Shown: positions 29,936-39,627 of the stretch, piece by piece | Position numbering within the stretch: the stretch's first letter is position 1 | Layout: each line of letters starts with the position of its first letter | From: Symbiodinium natans | Lineage: Eukaryota > Sar > Dinophyceae > Suessiales > Symbiodiniaceae | Assembly (NCBI GenBank): GCA_905221605.1 | Contig: CAJNDS010000011.1 | Span: 1-45,000, forward strand | Direction: 5' to 3' | Length of the DNA stretch: 45,000 nucleotides | Notes under the pieces: generated by a model | The model's database searches: none | The model's input: the letters and a program-made list of their open reading frames with translations, nothing else | Told to the model about the DNA's origin: nothing | Program-made: the position numbers and the translations under genes

Positions 29936-31139
29936 GTGCTTCGTCTGCAGTCTCCTCCTGAAGGGGGGATTGCGGGTGCATGTTTCAGGTTAACGCGTTG
30001 ATGTGGTGACGGATCACCAGCCTTCATGACTGCAAGCACGCCAGCGCCCGCCTGCTGCACTGTCTTCTCATCCCCGCCGTCCAGCGCCTGGTACTAGCTG
30101 TTGGTTATGTGCTCTGGTTCTTTTTCATTGTGGGTGAAACGGCGTCTGCTAAACTGCTCCGCCATGTTGCTCCTTACGCTCTGTTGCTTTGTGCTCCGCT
30201 CCTTCCGAGGGTTTAGAGTTCAGGGCCATTTGGGGTTTAGGGTGTTAGGATGATTTAGGGCCTGTTAGGATTTGGGGCTCAGGGTTCTGCACCCGGTTTC
30301 GCGCTGCAACGGCGCAACGGCACAAAGCCGTCTTCGGACTTTTTTCCCGCCTCCCCTCTTGTTGCTGAGAAGGGTTTATGATAAATCTCTGCTGAGCCTG
30401 AGGGACCCCAGCGACCCCGCCAGAAAGCCCGCAGGGTTTGGACCCCATGCTTTCATGCAAAGAGAACCGGTCCTTTGAGTGATCAGACTAAGGTGGGTGA
30501 GCATCGGAAACTTTCCGGAGTAGGAAAAAAGTAGCTGACATGAAAGATGGAACCAGCGCAGTTCGGCCACCTGTTGGGACAAAGGCATGTGGACCTGCGC
30601 GCCGGACGGAGTGCTGCTTGACCGTGCTGATTAGGGGCCGAATGTATTTCCTTTCTGCGGCTTTGGGGTGGGGGAAGGGGGGTAAGCAGTTTTGGCTCTT
30701 TTGGGACCCTAAACCCCACAGCCCTAAAACCCTAAACCCCCAATGTCCCGAAATCCTAACCCCCAAGCCTACCCTTCGAGGTTGTTGTTGTGTTGAATCT
30801 GGCCAGGGATGTAGGATCCAATAAGATCCTTCGATCAGTCCCTTTGAGAGTCTGGGCTTGAGTTTTTTTGTTTTATATCTTCATTTTCCTGGATGCTGCG
30901 CAGGCAAATGGTTCTGGGCCTTTTTCGACTCGAAACCCCAAATCCGAAACGGTGTGATCAGAACTCTGCGAAGGTTGAATGGAACGTACCCGGAGTGCTT
31001 GGAGGCCTAAGGGGATTCCCTCTGTTGCCCTTGGCGACAGGGGGTTTCAGAGGGTGCAGTGTGCAACATGCCTTGAGCAGTGGATGACCGCGGAAGACAG
31101 TGGTGCGGGCGTTAAACTTTGAGTCGCTGATCCTGCCAG
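29936..31139. other. Intron-like stretch without supported exon
   Basis: Short degenerate TTTAGGG/CCCTAAA clusters occur near 30210-30260 and 30708-30760. No exon can be supported, although the final CCP-like module should end here. Confidence 0.4.
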
Positions 31140-31209
31140 ATCACCAGCACGGCCACCACGACCACACTGACTGTCACGACCACGGCATCAGCCTCAGATC
31201 GGCAGCCAG
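31140..31209 (+). CDS. Exon: Thr-rich linker
   Basis: After CCTGCCAG the frame reads ITSTATTTTLTVTTTASASD then RQP, ending at a GT donor in phase 1. Joining to 31408 restores Glu and continues the Thr-rich stalk. It separates the CCP-like region from a different extracellular region. Confidence 0.55.
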
Positions 31210-31287
31210 GTTTAGGGTTAGGGTTGAGGGTTTCGGGTTTCGGGTTTCGGGTTTCGGGTTTCGGGTTTAGGGTTTAGGGTTTAGGGT
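31205..31287 (+). repeat. Interstitial array with (TTTCGGG)n core
   Basis: About five TTTCGGG variant units are flanked by TTTAGGG units. It starts at the predicted donor at 31210. Confidence 0.85.
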
Positions 31288-31407
31288 TCAGGGCCGTTTA
31301 GGGAGGGGCTTCGTTGTTCTGGTTGTGGCGGGGCGGTGGGCCAGAGGGGTTTTTGAGGGCCTGTAGCTTCTCGAAGGCCTGGAAAGGAGAGTCCCCAAAA
31401 GCCCGAG

Positions 31408-31494
31408 AGGCCACCACCATGACTAGTACGTCCACGACCTTCTGGAACGGCACCGTTTACATCAGCGGCTCACTTGACGTCACTCCGCAGCTCG
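31408..31494 (+). CDS. Exon: end of Thr-rich linker and start of second ectodomain
   Basis: The frame reads ATTMTSTSTTFWNGTVYISG, then SLDVTPQL. N-G-T is a sequon. A GC donor in phase 1 joins to 31601, giving TPQLGLELSNLTADLN. I do not recognise the downstream domain; alternating hydrophobic residues suggest beta strands. Confidence 0.55.
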
Positions 31495-31600
31495 GCGGGT
31501 TCAGGGCCCTAAAGGGCCTGTGGGAACATGGGGTTAAGGAAACTTCTGATGAGGGTTGCAGGGAGAGACCCTAGAGAACTCTTAGATTCCTTAGCCTCAG

Positions 31601-31653
31601 GCCTCGAACTCTCCAACCTGACGGCGGACCTTAACATCATCCTTCATGGAGAC
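31601..31653 (+). CDS. Exon: second ectodomain
   Basis: After AGCCTCAG the frame reads LELSNLTADLNIILHGD and ends at a GT donor in phase 0, one codon before a genomic stop. N-L-T is a sequon. It joins in phase to 31811. Confidence 0.5.
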
Positions 31654-31741
31654 GTCTAGCTCGCAGACCCCTGAATCACCTGAACTTCTTTTTCTCCGAA
31701 TTGGGGGACGGGGGTGTTATTCAGGCCTTAACCTCAAAAGC

Positions 31742-31742
<1 letters not shown>

Positions 31743-31783
<41 letters not shown>

Positions 31784-31786
31784 AAA
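31743..31786. repeat. Poly-C (31) joined to poly-A (13)
   Basis: A run of 31 C abuts 13 A and an A/T-rich tail, all inside the predicted 157-nt intron 31654-31810. Confidence 0.95.
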
Positions 31787-31810
31787 GAAAAATATAAATA
31801 AATAAAACAG

Positions 31811-31873
31811 AAGCGAAACTTCAACAATGTTGTGCTCCAAGGAGGCTTGCCGGCCGCCGCCTGCAAGAGGGAC
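31811..31873 (+). CDS. Exon: second ectodomain
   Basis: After AAAACAG the frame reads KRNFNNVVLQGGLPAAACKR then D at a GT donor. Phase 0 fits the previous exon. The next exon is uncertain. Confidence 0.45.
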
Positions 31874-32924
31874 GTGCAGAGCTGCCGGGGGCCGAGACTT
31901 CGGGACTTCAGGGCCCTCCCTTGGGCCTAGGCTTCGGGGCGACTACTTGGTACTTGGGAAGACACTCTTTTGTCGTCTTTGTTTCCGAATGCTTCGCAAT
32001 CGAGGCCTCGGGGGGGGAAGGGGAGTCGAACCCTGTAAATCCCAAGCTTTCTTCTCCTCAACCCAAACCTGAAAAGCCTGTGCTTCAGGACCTAAACCTT
32101 CAGGAAGATGCGAGAATAGAGGCCCCAACCCCGAACCCTAAACCCCAAACCCCAGAAAGGGTGATTGGGACGATCAGAATCCCAAAGCACAGGAACTCTG
32201 GCTTCGTAAACGAGTCGGCGGTTCCTGAAGGTGTCCTGGCTTGTAGTTGAGGGTTGAGGGTTGCACAGGTTACAACGTCGCCAGCTAAGATGAACCATCC
32301 AAAATGGCGACCTTGTAACACCACAAACATCGACCTGATCCATATCAGGAAGACTTGATTTCATGTCTGATCGTCTGGGTTTTGTTATCCCAGAGGCCGG
32401 GCACCGGGCAATGACGGACAGTTAGTGTGACAACCACCTTACAGGCTCTGATGGTCATATAAAGTGCAGCCTGAAAACAAAAAGGGACCGTTCGTTCCTG
32501 CCACCCGAAACCCTATTGAGCTATGTGAGAACTTGAGGAAGAGTGGGTAGCAGGCACGGCTTAGGATTTAGGGCAGACAAATATTGGCATTAATTAGCAC
32601 TCGCCTCTTGGAGCAATAAATGCCTTGGCAAGGAGTGTGAGCTACTGGATTAGGACAAGCCCGAAACCTTCCACCCGCGCCAGGGATAGGGATGCATAGG
32701 GCTTGGACCACGGGATTCTTTTCGACCAGCGTTTTCCGTGACCTCCTTCACAGCTTGCCTGCCTCAGCAGCAGGTGTAGGGGGGTTTGGGTTCATACCCC
32801 GAAGCCCTCGGGCCTAGACCCTTCGGTTTAGGCCGAGTGTTGTAGAAGCCCTGAGGCCGGATGCACTTTAGACAAGTCAAATCCAAGGGTGGTGCCTTAT
32901 GCCCTTAGAAGTATATACGATACG

Positions 32925-33095
32925 ATGCCTCGAAAAGCACCCATTGCCATAGAAAAGCCGAGAAACGCCGAAGTTGCCTTTAAAAAGGAAAGCTGGCAAA
33001 TCCAAGAATCCCTTTCGGAGTTTGGACTGTTGAACCCGGCAAATCGGTGTTTTCTCGGCAAACAGTGCTTTGTCTGGGCGAGTTTTTTCTAGATA
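32925..33095. mobile_element. Fold-back element, family B (copy 1)
   Basis: AAAAGCACCCATTGCCATAG on the left pairs imperfectly with GGCAAACAGTGCTTTGTCTG on the right. A second element with the same arm sequence lies immediately downstream. No open frame matches a known transposase. Confidence 0.45.
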
Positions 33096-33156
33096 AGCAG
33101 GCAACTACGGATCAAACATTGCTAGTTAAGGGTTATTAAATACGAACTGAATCAGT

Positions 33157-33255
33157 ATGACATGAAAGCACCACTTTTCAAGGAACACCCAATTTGCCTT
33201 GCAAAGACCATAGTATTGGGTTTCCCAAGGCAGAAAGTGCTTCGTCTAGTCAAGA
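33157..33255. mobile_element. Fold-back element, family B (copy 2)
   Basis: GCACCACTTTTCAAGGAACA then CCCAAT (left, from 33169) is inverted as ATTGGGTTTCCCAAGGCAGA then AAGTGC (right, to 33240). The right arm GGCAGAAAGTGCTTCGTCTA is clearly related to the right arm of copy 1. Confidence 0.5.
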
Positions 33256-33397
33256 ACGTGCACATATGTTATATGTCCGTTATCACACAGGGTTGAGGTG
33301 TGTTAATGACGTGAAGTAGGACAGAAGCCCGCCGTTCGATCTTGGAGCACCTCCGGACCGGGGTTCAGGGGATACGTGTTTCTGTTTGATATACACC

Positions 33398-33572
33398 CCT
33401 AAGCCCTAAGCCCTAAGCCCTAAGCCCTAAGCCCTAAGCCCTACGCCCTAAGCCCTAAGCCCTAAGCCCTAAGCCCTAAGCCCTAAGCCCTAAGCCCTAA
33501 GCCCTAAGCCCTAAGCCCTAAGCCCCAAGCCCTAAACCCTAAACCCTAAACCCTAAACCCTCAACCCTAAAC
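33398..33572 (-). repeat. (CCCTAAG)n followed by (CCCTAAA)n
   Basis: About 18 CCCTAAG units change to CCCTAAA near 33530. The G variant is homogenised as a block. The inverse CTTAGGG block appears at 33760-33802. Confidence 0.95.
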
Positions 33573-33589
33573 ATGAACCTAAAGCTTAG

Positions 33590-33639
33590 GCTTGGCTCTT
33601 GGACTGGCGGAGATCCTGAATGTGTCGGCGCCCGGCATA
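33590..33639 (+). CDS. Possible exon: second ectodomain
   Basis: After AAGCTTAG the frame reads LALGLAEILNVSAPGI and reaches a GC donor in phase 0, in phase with 33817. N-V-S is a sequon. It lies between inverted telomere-like arrays. Confidence 0.4.
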
Positions 33640-33697
33640 GCACCTGGGCAATCTTGCTTCAGACGTGCCGGGAGTTGCTGAACCGAAGCTTTCGGAG

Positions 33698-33802
33698 TTA
33701 GGGTTTGTAGGGTTCAGGGTTTAGGGTTTGTAGGGTTTAGAGTTTAGGGTTTAGGGTTCAGGGCTGAGGGCTTAGGGCTTAGGGCTTAGGGCTTAGGGCT
33801 TA
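33698..33802 (+). repeat. (TTTAGGG)n then (GCTTAGGG)n
   Basis: TTTAGGG units with GTAGGG variants give way to six CTTAGGG units, the inverse of the CCCTAAG block at 33398. Confidence 0.9.
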
Positions 33803-33816
33803 CATAACTTGTGAAG

Positions 33817-33882
33817 TTCTTGTGCACCCAATCCATATCCGAGGACATCAACCTGGCGATCGTGTTCAGCAATGAAACGCAG
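33817..33882 (+). CDS. Exon: second ectodomain
   Basis: After TTGTGAAG the frame reads FLCTQSISEDINLAIVFSNE then TQ and ends at a GA donor in phase 0. It joins to EDLVMAYYN at 34019. N-E-T is a sequon. Confidence 0.5.
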
Positions 33883-34018
33883 GACCCTTGGGCTTGCCCC
33901 CTTTAGGGTGCTTAGATTGCTTTTGCAGGCACGTCAGCAAAAAGCTTCCCATAAATGCTCGGATCAGCTATCCAGGTTCCAAAGCTTTCAGAATGGCGGC
34001 AGTGCCTCACGCGCGCAG

Positions 34019-34072
34019 GAGGATCTGGTGATGGCGTACTACAACGCCGAGCGCCTCCTCTCCACCCCAGAG
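34019..34072 (+). CDS. Exon: second ectodomain, helical
   Basis: After CGCGCAG the frame reads EDLVMAYYNAERLLSTPE, ending at a GC donor in phase 0. It joins to EGLAFATALVDHL at 36873 across an intron of 2.8 kb that contains the nested coding unit. Confidence 0.5.
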
Positions 34073-34316
34073 GCTCGTGTCTTTGGCGATGGCCCTAGGG
34101 GCCTAGGAGTTTCTGCCGCGATCGCGCCACCCTCGCAAGTAGGAGTGTCGCTTGCGATTTCAAGCCTGGGTGTAGGAAGCTTCTTGGCATGGGTCCTACA
34201 AAGCTCGACTAGGAGTCCTGGGAGACTTCCATCCTGGTGATTTATCTTGACCGTGACGACTCCTGCTTATAGGCGCGGCTCAAGTCAGAGCTTGTAACTA
34301 GAGGGCCTCGCCTGCC

Positions 34317-36502
34317 ATGCGGCAGGCCATGGAGGAGAGTAGGTGCTGGCCGATAGAGGATGCGGGCCCGGAGACTCAGGAGGACAAGCGGAGACGACTG
34401 GAGGCCCACGGCGTGCGGTGGGTGGCAGACAGCCGAGGGAGCAGGGGCGGCTTCTCGGTGGAGGTCCTTGGCGGCCCGCCTCCTGGAGACTCTCAGGAGA
34501 GCAGTGCAGATGGGTCCGAGACTCTCGCCGCTGTGAGTGCCCCGGCCCGGATGACTGGAGGCCCTTCGCCTTCGCCGCCTCCGTCCAGCCGGAGCTCCTT
34601 GGTTGCCGAGTCGCCCGAAGGCAGCGTGCACTCGAAGCAGCAGACAGCTGTGAAGAGCAAGTCCTTAGCGATGCCACTGCCAGGCCCTTTGATGCAGACG
34701 GTCACGGTGGACCCGCGCCAGCTGCTTCGGGAGCTGAGCGATAGTCAGGTGAGGGAGGCCCGGCTGGAGGAGCAGCTGAAGTTCGCCGAGGAGAGGCGGC
34801 AGATGCAACAGGAGCACGCAGCCAAGGAGCTGGTCCTGCAACAGCAGCTGACGGATGAGAAGGTCCAGCGGGCGAGCGCAGAGGCTCAGGCTGGAGTGCT
34901 GCGCGAGCTCTGGCAGCAGGAGCGGCAGCAGGAGCGGCCGGCCCTCCCGGCACCGGAAGCTCCAGCGAAGCCGGCCATCATGGCCATCCAGGACGCGGTG
35001 TCCATGAAGGAGGAGGAGGACGCCGAGGAGAAGGCCGGGATCTGGCGCGCGACGATACTGCCGGGCTCCCGATTCATGGACATGTTCGAGCTGTTATACG
35101 GCTTCTCAGACAAGTGGAAGCACTTCTCCTCGACCAACTTCGTCTCGCATCAGCTCGGGGAGGAGGACCAGCGCCTTTTCGAGGCGGCCAAGGCGCGCTT
35201 CGAAGCCGTGGAGAAGCAGGAGTTAACTGCGGCCGAGCTCTGGGAGTTCATGCCTAGAAAGTCTACTGAGTGGCTGCCCTTGTTCAAGTCCGTAGAGGAG
35301 TACGAGAAGGCCATCGGGAGACTCCAGGGCCATCTCGCGATTCCACAGTTTAGGGAGATGCTCCTAGCAGGGCTCGCTAGCAACATCGGGGCCATCTCGC
35401 GATTCCACAGTTTAAGGAGATGCTCCTAGCAGGGCTCGCTAGCAACATGAGATCTGGAGGCAGATGTGTGGCATGCCCAGCTTCCAGTTCTTGGTCAGCC
35501 AGCTCAAGAAGCGCATGGAAGCCCTATGGGACGAGCCGAGTACGAGGCTGAGAGTGTGCCACCTCTTTTCCTCGAGACAGGCTTTGAAGTTGGGCAAGAG
35601 CAGCCTCCACTTTGCGGTGAACAACGCTATGTACCAGACTAAATCCCGCTATAACGAGGTGCTGAACATGTCCTTTCCGGGTGTACACATCAACCCGGAC
35701 GATCTTCGGACGTGTACACCCCAGACGCATGGACCAAAGAGCAGTGGATTCACGGACAGATGGAGGACCGGCACCCTACAGAGTTCTCTATACCGTGCAT
35801 CCAGCATACACACCAGGCCTTCTTCGACAAGCTGATGGGTTCGCTGAAGAAGAAGATCCCTCACGTGCAAGCCCAGACGCCGACCAGCAGCTTGCCGTAC
35901 GCTGAGTGGTACAAGCCCTCGGCCCTGGAGCTCCTGATCGGCTACATGGACGAGGTGAAGGACTTGCCGGCTGCTCAGGTCATTGGTTGCCGCGACCACC
36001 TGTGGAAACAGCACCACGCTCGGATGCGCCGCGAGGAGCCCCCCTGGACCATGCCACTGCCAGAGCTCTGCGTGAGCCGCCAGAGCCTGGACCGCTACGC
36101 CCTGAAGACCTGGACAAGCGCCACCGACTTCGCCAACAGCAACGGCGAAGCATACGTCTGGCAGAAGCTCACGGAGGCCCAGCCTGGCACCTTCTACGTC
36201 CTGTGGAAGCCGAGGGCGGGGAAGCTACACTGCCGCATGAGGTGCAGAAGTGCCGCAATGGCCCTTGGCCCTTGTGCCTCGTGGAGTGGGGCAGGATTGG
36301 GGCCGAGATCCGGCAGCACTTGGCGAAGTTCCTGGACAAGACCTTCCAGTTCCAGGATGCATCGGGCTGGGCGCCTCTCTTCGAGAGGCCTCCGCCAGCG
36401 GACCCACTCAAATCCGCTGCTGGCAAGGCTGGCGCGAAGGCGAAGGCGAAGGCGAAGGGCAAGGCGAAGGCGAAGGCGGCGTCGCGAGGAATGTCCCGCT
36501 AG
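34317..36502 (+). pseudogene. Intronless, frameshifted coding unit (unknown dinoflagellate protein; retrocopy candidate)
   Basis: A GC-rich frame of 370 codons starts at ATG 34317. It has a Ser/Pro-rich segment (residues 50-120) and a predicted coiled coil (about 135-207, e.g. REARLEEQLKFAEERRQMQQ). Coding sense continues past the first stop in other frames: about 35449-35706, 35706-36210 and 36215-36502. These include WTKEQWIHGQMEDRHPTEFS, KCRNGPWPLCLVEWGRIGAE and a Lys/Ala-rich C-terminus. A 62-bp tandem duplication (35327-35388/35389-35450) and at least two further indels break the frame. There are no introns, unlike the surrounding gene. I do not recognise the family; no reverse transcriptase, zinc knuckle or transposase motif is visible. 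A retroposed pseudogene or an uncharacterised mobile-element gene are the main options; sequencing error is another. Confidence 0.7.
35327..35450 (+). repeat. 62-bp tandem duplication inside the pseudogene
   Basis: Two copies of the segment starting GGGCCATCTCGCGATTCCAC differ at one internal base and at the junction. Because 62 is not a multiple of three, the second copy shifts the frame and creates the stop at 35429. Confidence 0.95.
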
Positions 36503-36872
36503 TTCCTGAGAGCAAGTCTACGTTTTTGCACAGGCAGGCCCGGCCCGGAAGCCCTTAGCTCTAGCCCCTGAGGCCCTGAGACCCTCAACCTTAACGCGTG
36601 CCCCGAGCCAGCCTGGCCGAGTAGTCACTTTCAATCAGAGACACCTTGCCATCCTGGCTTCACAAGCAAAATAGTTCGGAGGAACCCGCATGGGTTAGGA
36701 AGTGCGTGGAGCATCGAAGTCTTTCTAGTTTGCAGGAAGCCAGAACACCTTGCGCCACCTCACAATTTCACTTCACGTTGCTGTTGGCACTGATCCTGGC
36801 TCCCCGAGCCCTTCTGAGATCTTTCAAGGACCCCCGATCCCCAAACCCTAAACACAATCCTGCGCTGGTCAG

Positions 36873-36932
36873 GAAGGCTTGGCGTTCGCCACCGCGTTGG
36901 TTGACCACCTGAACAGCAAATCTCTCGAGGAG
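36873..36932 (+). CDS. Exon: juxtamembrane region, helical
   Basis: After GGTCAG the frame reads EGLAFATALVDHLNSKSLEE; coding sense may extend through ARHM to 36944. It follows in phase from 34072. Confidence 0.5.
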
Positions 36933-37254
36933 GCGCGGCACATGGGTTCACGGTTACAGTGGGAAAAGTCGGGGGGGGGGGTATTTTTGGACGGTGCTAC
37001 CTGGGCTATCTGCGCAAGAGAGTTGAGTTGCAGCCGAATGCCATCAAGCCAAGTCTCAATCGCGTCAAAACTTGCAAGTCATCATCAATCCGCGGTCCTC
37101 ACGTTCTTGCTCACACGAACTCGTATTCAATATCTGTCGATGCAGGGTACCACTTAAAGACGAACGAAAATTCGGAAAGGCGCTTCAACTGCTTTGAGAT
37201 TGATGAGAGCCAAAGGCCCGTCGTGAGACCAGAGGCTTCTTAAGTAAGCCGCAG

Positions 37255-37312
37255 GTCCTCACCCTGCTCAATGACAAGCTCGACCTTGCGTCTCAGCTTG
37301 TCAGGATGGTGG
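37255..37312 (+). CDS. Exon: juxtamembrane region, helical
   Basis: After AGCCGCAG the frame reads VLTLLNDKLDLASQLVRMV plus one base. A GC donor in phase 1 joins to 37503 and restores Ala, giving LVRMVAEVNSSYLIGNLT. Confidence 0.5.
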
Positions 37313-37502
37313 GCAGCTTCTTTACCCCGGACTTGGGAAGGTAGCAGGGTTGATGTTGCAGGCCTGGAGGTGGATCGGTGCTCCTTGCAGAAGCCCTTAG
37401 TCCCCAAGTTTCAGCCTCAAACCTTCGATGACGGGCCCGGTCGGCCTAGCAAGGATCTTTAGCTGCTCGGAACTCCATGTGCCTGCCTCGTTTTTGGTGT
37501 AG

Positions 37503-37544
37503 CCGAGGTCAACTCGAGCTACCTTATCGGCAACCTCACGAGGC
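37503..37544 (+). CDS. Exon: juxtamembrane region
   Basis: The frame reads EVNSSYLIGNLTR(Q), with N-S-S and N-L-T sequons consistent with an extracellular position. The 3' boundary is unclear. Confidence 0.45.
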
Positions 37545-38456
37545 AGTCTGGCAAATCTCTAGGGTTTGCTGTTCTGGGACCTGGGCTTGCGGCTTGAGAG
37601 TCAGGATTTCTCCGTTGAAAGTTCTACGTCCTCAACTCTAGGCCCACGAAGCCTTTTCCGAGAACCGACATTTTGTTTGCTGGTGGGTCAGATTAGGGGT
37701 AGGGCCGAGAGTTCACGGGCGAAGAAAGGTGCAAGCACTAGGATGGAGCGGTGAACAAGGCACCTGCATCTGCAAGGATCCTGGTTTGGCTTGTGCCTCC
37801 TAGTGCGTTCACCACATCTTTGAGAAGCAAAGTAGGCAAGAAATAGAAAACCTTTGTCGCCCTGAGGATGCTGCTTTCCATCGAAAGGGGGGGCGCAGCT
37901 GAGCCATCATTATCAGGGTTGCGGGCAGGCGTCAGGGTGAGCTTGGTGTGCTTTGCGCTTGGCCGCTTTTTTTCATCCGCTGCAGCCCCCCCCCCCCGCC
38001 ATGATGAGAGGCGACATAGCTGAGACCTGCACCCTCCATAGTTGGCCCTGAGTGTTGCCTTCCTTTGAGATTCTTGCGCAGCACTGCGACCCTAAACCCT
38101 AAACCCTAAACCCTACACCCTAAACCCTAAACCCTGAACCCTAAACCCTCAACCCTAAATCCTAAAAGCTCTCCAGTTGACCATCAGCCCAGGATTTCAT
38201 CCAGGAAGTCCAGGTCCTTCCCGCGGAGCCCGTAGTCGAGCCCGCCACTCGGATGAGTTAAGTTTCCAAGCCCCTGCTTGTGGCGCATGCTCAAGGAAAG
38301 CCTGAAGTTCTGAGATCTGGGCACGACTGGCTGCGGTGACACTGTTTTGTTTGTGTGTTGTCTATTTTATTTTGTTTTATTTTTTCCGGCGCAAGCTTGC
38401 TCCACTGCGTAGCTGCGTAAGCTACGACCTACTACCTTGTGTCACCGCGCACCCAG
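37545..38456. other. Intron-like stretch
   Basis: It contains a poly-C tract (about 37985-37997) and a (CCCTAAA)n array at 38090-38166. No exon is supported, although phase suggests one is missing before 38457. Confidence 0.4.
38090..38166 (-). repeat. Interstitial (CCCTAAA)n
   Basis: About eleven units with CCCTACA, CCCTGAA and CCCTCAA variants. Confidence 0.9.
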
Positions 38457-38479
38457 GAGGAGGACGCGGACTTTGGATG
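38457..38479 (+). CDS. Exon (23 nt): acidic segment before the membrane helix
   Basis: After CACCCAG the frame reads EEDADFG plus two bases, and a GT donor follows. The phase joins to 38804 and restores Trp, giving DADFGWLAAVVGVVVCT. Short but fits topology. Confidence 0.45.
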
Positions 38480-38803
38480 GTGTCCTGCCATGTGGACTCC
38501 GCGGATTCGGGTTCGGAGTTGTGATGTTGCGGTTATTGCAGCGTTGATTCTTCATCGTGACACGAAGCAAGTTTGGCTTGTGCGGAATCCAGGTCATTGG
38601 TACGCCATGGCGCGATCTGTTGCGCCCGATGTTTGTTAGCACCAGAAGTTGCATACCTCCTCAGCCTGGTGCGCAAACATAATCCTTTTCAGGACTGGCC
38701 GCTATTCTTGCGTGTCGAATCTGCGTGAGCATAGAGCATCAACATCTTCATCTACCAAGCCATGTCAAGAACCACTCCCTGAAAGCAGAAAGCTGTTGCA
38801 GAG

Positions 38804-38877
38804 GTTGGCTGCGGTCGTTGGCGTGGTCGTGTGCACCTGCCTCATCGGCTTCCTGTATCTGCGACGACTTAACAGAC
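38804..38877 (+). CDS. Exon: transmembrane helix and stop-transfer sequence
   Basis: The frame reads LAAVVGVVVCTCLIGFLYL followed by RRLNRL. Nineteen hydrophobic residues followed by a cluster of Arg is the classic type I membrane anchor. Acidic and sequon-bearing exons lie before it and Lys/Glu/Ala-rich exons lie after it. The 3' boundary is uncertain. Confidence 0.6.
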
Positions 38878-38895
38878 TTTCGGGATCTTTCGGGT

Positions 38896-38926
38896 TTGGG
38901 GTTTAGGGTTTAGCGGTTTAGGGTTG
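38896..38926 (+). repeat. Short (TTTAGGG)n cluster
   Basis: About four degenerate units right after the transmembrane exon. Confidence 0.7.
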
Positions 38927-38960
38927 GAGGCTTTGCGGGTGTCAGGGCTTCAGGGTGAGC

Positions 38961-39015
38961 ATCCAGGGTTGTGGATGCCCAGGCCAGACTCACAAAAGCT
39001 CAGCAAAGGGCCGGT
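38961..39015 (+). CDS. Possible exon: cytoplasmic juxtamembrane
   Basis: The frame reads SRVVDAQARLTKAQQRAG, a basic, amphipathic helix suited to the inner membrane side. Either the AG at 38959 or at 38965 could be the acceptor. Confidence 0.4.
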
Positions 39016-39561
39016 TTGGGGCCAGGGCTGCAGGGGTCGTTGCAGAAGGTGTGCTTCGCCCGGCTAGCCCGGTCGGCGGATTCTGATCGTGTTCAACAGA
39101 AGTCCCCTGCGGACTGCGCAGCCAGGGAAGCCAGGAAGCATTGTTGGCAGTGCTGAGGTATTTCATGTGGAAGAGAGATCGTGCTCTGGCTGCACTGTCA
39201 AGCATCACGGTGGCCCAAACTCCAGCGGCGCTATGCTTTTGTGCCATCCCAATGGGATGCAATTTGCTCCCCACCGTCCTACCATCCCCATATCTGAGTT
39301 TTACAAAGCTGTCCGAACCTTTGAAGCTCAAATTGCACACCTCGAATTGCACTTCGCCCTCCTCTGCCTTTCGAGTTTGTGTGTTGGTTCCCCGTGTCCA
39401 TGCAAGACGACCCAGGCGAGCAGGCTCGCTCCTGGCTGCACTTTGGGGATTCGGTTCCGGGACTTTCTGCGATGAGTCTTCGATAGTACGGAGCAGTCGG
39501 TCTCGTCACGGCTACGTTTTGGACCGGATGAGCCCTGAAGTTTAGGCTCAACAAAACACAG
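39016..39561. other. Ambiguous coding potential
   Basis: Around 39170-39260 two frames look plausible: RDRALAALSSITVAQTPAAL and SGCTVKHHGGPNSSGAMLLC. Neither has a clear acceptor and donor pair, so no exon is called. Confidence 0.3.
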
Positions 39562-39627
39562 GCGGAGAAACGCTACGCCACAGAGACTGCGGCCGCTCAA
39601 GCGGCAGCTGCGCGGCCGCAGGCCCGG
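39562..39627 (+). CDS. Possible exon: Ala-rich cytoplasmic segment
   Basis: After AACACAG the frame reads AEKRYATETAAAQAAAARPQ then A. High GC and Ala content; chance cannot be excluded. Confidence 0.4.

Larger units (their letters stand above)
31874..33589. other. Long intron-like stretch
   Basis: Apart from fold-back family B at 32925-33255 and the telomere-like array at 33398-33570 I find no island I can defend. Short frames at 32269 (VTTSP) and 32457 (SDGHIKCSLK) follow AG|G but are too short. Confidence 0.4.

Noticed and set aside
38336-38400. Hydrophobic frame FCLCVVYFILFYFF as a membrane helix
   Set aside because: It is a T-rich intron segment; the helix at 38805 has better context, phase and a stop-transfer sequence.
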